64,000 bases of DNA from Rhizobium terrae (GTDB lineage Bacteria; Pseudomonadota; Alphaproteobacteria; Rhizobiales; Rhizobiaceae), in assembly GCF_003425685.1 (NCBI RefSeq), contig NZ_QJKM01000004.1:62001-126000 (forward strand), written 5' to 3'. The notes below the pieces were generated by a model. The model saw only the letters and a list, made by a program, of their open reading frames with translations. It did not search any database and had not been told where the DNA came from. The translations under genes were made by a program, and so were the position numbers. This document shows, piece by piece, positions 63,140 to 64,000 of the stretch; position 1 is the first letter of the stretch, and each line of letters begins with the position of its first letter.

Positions 63140-64000
63140 TCAGGCTTTCGGGGAAACCTCGACCACAGCCACTTCGTGATCCGCGACCTTGGGAATTTCG
63201 AATACCAGTTCCGTCCCCTCGATCCTGCCGGCCACCCTATCTCCGCTGACACGTAGGCTCACCCCTCCCGGCGGCTTTTTCGTGCCGATCCGGAGCCGGA
63301 CCGTAACCGGGCCGATCGGGATCAGTTCGCTCTGGCGCCCCGGCACCTTGGCGGTAATGAGGCGATTGTTGAGATGCAGGATATAGCGGCCGTCCTGCTC
63401 GTAGAGCGTGGAACTGATGACGCCATGGCCGCCTTCGATCGCGACGAGGCTCTTGTCGCCCAGCACCCAACGCACCGCATTGGCGATGATCAGCGCATGT
63501 TCGGGATGTTCGTCGCGGGCGAAGCAGCGGTCGAGATCGCCAACCAGCCAGATCAGCTTGCCGCCCGAGGCGGGCTCCCGCACGGTGATGGCCGGTAGGT
63601 CGGAGCGCGGCTGGCGCATCCAGGAGGTTTCGGGGGGATAGATCGGGAAATCCGGAACGAAGGTCGCCAGCACCGCCACGTCGTCATCGACACTCACGAG
63701 CGGCAGGAAACCGCCAAACGGAATGGTATCGGTGTTTTCGAGCCCGGCAAACAGCGGATGGCGCGAACCGGCGGGCACCGGGGCGGTCGCATCCGCCGGG
63801 CCGTAAAGGCCGGAGCGCAGTTCGGGTGAAAGCCGCACATAGGTATGGCGCGCGCTGGTCTCGATATCGGCATTGGCGAGATCCTGCCCACCATGCGATC
63901 CGCCTTTTCGGTGCACACCGAAGAGGTCGGCAAGCGCGAAATCCTTCCGCCGGTCGCCCGACGCATCGTAGAGACTGGTCTCGGACGTCGCGATGACAGA
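63140..64000 (-). CDS. C-terminal part of a large glycosidase-like protein (beta-galactosidase trimerisation type)
   Basis: The frame is open from base 64000 on the minus strand and ends at 63140, giving 287 residues without the start. The upstream end SLYDASGDRRKDFALADLFGVHRKGG is typical of the trimerisation-like domain in GH42-type and related rhizobial proteins, and the rest is a beta-rich C-terminus (VRLRIGTKKPPGGVSLRVSG, VVEVSPKA). The catalytic domain would lie outside the window, so the enzyme activity cannot be confirmed. It is convergent with the M14 gene. Confidence 0.6.
   Translation of the reverse strand, partial: SVIATSETSLYDASGDRRKDFALADLFGVHRKGGSHGGQDLANADIETSARHTYVRLSPELRSGLYGPADATAPVPAGSRHPLFAGLENTDTIPFGGFLPLVSVDDDVAVLATFVPDFPIYPPETSWMRQPRSDLPAITVREPASGGKLIWLVGDLDRCFARDEHPEHALIIANAVRWVLGDKSLVAIEGGHGVISSTLYEQDGRYILHLNNRLITAKVPGRQSELIPIGPVTVRLRIGTKKPPGGVSLRVSGDRVAGRIEGTELVFEIPKVADHEVAVVEVSPKA

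Overview
The window looks like a high-GC alphaproteobacterium of the order Rhizobiales, probably Rhizobiaceae. The grounds are the many ABC importers of sugar and peptide type, a coxMNOP-like oxidase, abundant LysR/LacI/IclR regulators, short gene spacing with ATGA overlaps, and an intergenic palindromic element (59384-59500) resembling the RIME1 repeats of rhizobia. No rRNA, tRNA, CRISPR or phage genes were found.

Region 1 (1-9988): the 3' end of an esterase gene, a decayed LysR gene, then a LacI-controlled carbohydrate operon on the + strand (regulator, solute-binding protein, two permeases, GH127 beta-L-arabinofuranosidase-like enzyme, ATPase, PdxA-like dehydrogenase). It probably imports and trims an arabinofuranoside-type sugar. 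Region 2 (9989-16577): small unknown genes, an exported prolyl oligopeptidase with a small lipoprotein, a divergent TetR regulator, two short-chain dehydrogenases and a divergent LysR regulator. Region 3 (16897-21449): a compact periplasmic copper-handling operon (His-rich Cys-containing protein, lipoprotein, TolC-type factor, multicopper oxidase, cupredoxin, CusF-like protein) behind a CueR/MerR-type promoter.

Region 4 (21450-24723) is a patchwork of broken genes and a probable transposon end (direct repeats 22574-22727), with an ArsR/AHSA1/RibD-domain module in it. Region 5 (24749-30081) carries a 3-hydroxyisobutyrate-dehydrogenase-like enzyme, an aldehyde dehydrogenase, an orphan Bug-type binding protein and a GMC oxidoreductase: an oxidative catabolic set. 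Region 6 (30207-41834): a PAS histidine kinase with a single-domain response regulator, an AI-2E family membrane protein, then a long minus-strand respiratory operon: FdhF/YdeP-like molybdopterin oxidoreductase, cytochrome c, oxidase subunits II (fused to cytochrome c), I and III, a small membrane protein, CtaG and another cytochrome c.

Region 7 (41987-55450): a small exported protein, a GMC oxidoreductase followed by two tandem amidohydrolases, an orphan peptide-type binding protein, a complete peptide-type ABC importer whose binding protein is a close paralogue of the orphan, and an IclR regulator. Region 8 (55654-64000): a second peptide-type ABC importer (fused double ATPase, binding protein, two permeases) coupled to an M14 metallopeptidase-like protein, and the 3' end of a convergent gene.

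The strongest hunt result is in the oxidase: subunit I has Asn and Gln where A1-type haem-copper oxidases have the D-channel Asp and K-channel Lys. All functional statements rest on motif recognition by eye; no database search was run.
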